Of a stretch of DNA of 64,000 nt, positions 63,836 to 64,000 are shown piece after piece. Positions within the stretch are counted from its first letter, which is position 1. The number at the start of each line of letters is the position of its first letter. The notes under the pieces are model-generated. The model saw only the letters and a list, made by a program, of their open reading frames with translations. It made no database searches and was not told the DNA's origin. The stretch comes from Paenilisteria newyorkensis (GTDB lineage Bacteria > Bacillota > Bacilli > Lactobacillales > Listeriaceae). The translations under genes and the position numbers were made by a program. The stretch covers positions 1-64,000 of the forward strand of contig NZ_JNFB01000015.1 of assembly GCF_000766145.1 (NCBI RefSeq), in the 5' to 3' direction.

Positions 63836-64000
63836 AGCCTATTTATCGATCGGTACAAACATCGGAAATCGCCAAGAAAATCTCGAAAACGCCCTAAAAG
63901 CGCTACAAGCCGAGTCGGGAATAACAATCGAAAACGTCTCCAGTGTATACGAAACCGACCCAGTTGGCTTCGAAGACCAAGAAGCGTTCCTTAACATCGC
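63828..64000 (+). CDS. folK: HPPK (6-hydroxymethyl-dihydropterin pyrophosphokinase), 5' part
   Basis: TTG 63828 with AAGGAG 8 nt upstream. HKAYLSIGTNIGNRQENL, then VSSVYETDPVGFEDQEAFLN, are diagnostic of HPPK. Runs off the window end. Confidence 0.93.
   Translation, partial: MHKAYLSIGTNIGNRQENLENALKALQAESGITIENVSSVYETDPVGFEDQEAFLNI

Overview
The window looks like a low-to-mid GC Firmicute of the genus Listeria in the broad sense. Established order pth, mfd, flippase, rqcP, divIC, S1-domain gene, fused tilS-hpt, ftsH, coaX, hslO, cysK, folP-folB-folK matches the L. monocytogenes chromosome as I remember it, and an mptACD-manO operon with a sigma-54 promoter also fits. The sirB-sirC-nirB-nirD-cobA-nreABC block between rqcP and divIC is not in L. 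monocytogenes at that place. It points to one of the nitrate-reducing, non-pathogenic Listeria relatives (inference; no search was run).

Layout. 1-4.7 kb: the end of a probable IS3-type element that cuts a type I specificity gene (hsdS), then hsdR and a lipoprotein. 4.7-8.3 kb: MFS exporter, SnoaL-like protein, an overlooked holin-like type I toxin with an antisense RNA, and a YeeN/YebC-family gene. 8.3-14.5 kb: a 1591-residue LPXTG adhesin, a YefM/RelE-type toxin-antitoxin pair, yjdM and a small ORF. 14.6-23 kb: a galactoside utilisation locus (LacI regulator, ABC binding protein, two permeases, GH42 beta-galactosidase, GH36 alpha-galactosidase) with repeated operators and a cre site. 23-26.4 kb: DUF805 protein, a MerR/SDR divergent pair with a 19-bp-spacer promoter, HicAB, and a coiled-coil lipoprotein. 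26.7-30.2 kb: mannose PTS. 30.4-36.6 kb: DUF2200, RtcB RNA ligase divergent from two WYL-domain genes, a phosphohexomutase and a PHP-type tyrosine phosphatase. 37-37.9 kb: a small membrane protein and a secreted protein facing away from a perfect 38-nt palindrome. 38.3-64 kb: conserved core with the nitrite block, two intergenic repeat families, and LhrC-like sRNA signals between cysK and folP.

Working together: sirB/sirC/cobA make siroheme for NirB, NirD supplies the Rieske-type subunit, and NreA/NreB/NreC sense nitrate and oxygen. The galactoside locus imports and cuts alpha- and beta-galactosides under local repression and probable CcpA control. Three toxin-antitoxin modules of different types (holin-like/antisense RNA, YefM/RelE-like, HicAB) sit in the accessory first 26 kb.

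The most interesting non-coding signals are two families of dispersed intergenic hairpin repeats with compensatory base changes (58.5-59.0 and 61.9-62.4 kb), a 17-bp inverted-repeat element flanked by 7-bp direct repeats (44.15-44.30 kb), the 38-nt palindrome at 37.28 kb beside a gene that seems to have lost its start codon by one base, and a strong change of strand composition inside and between genes on the same coding strand.
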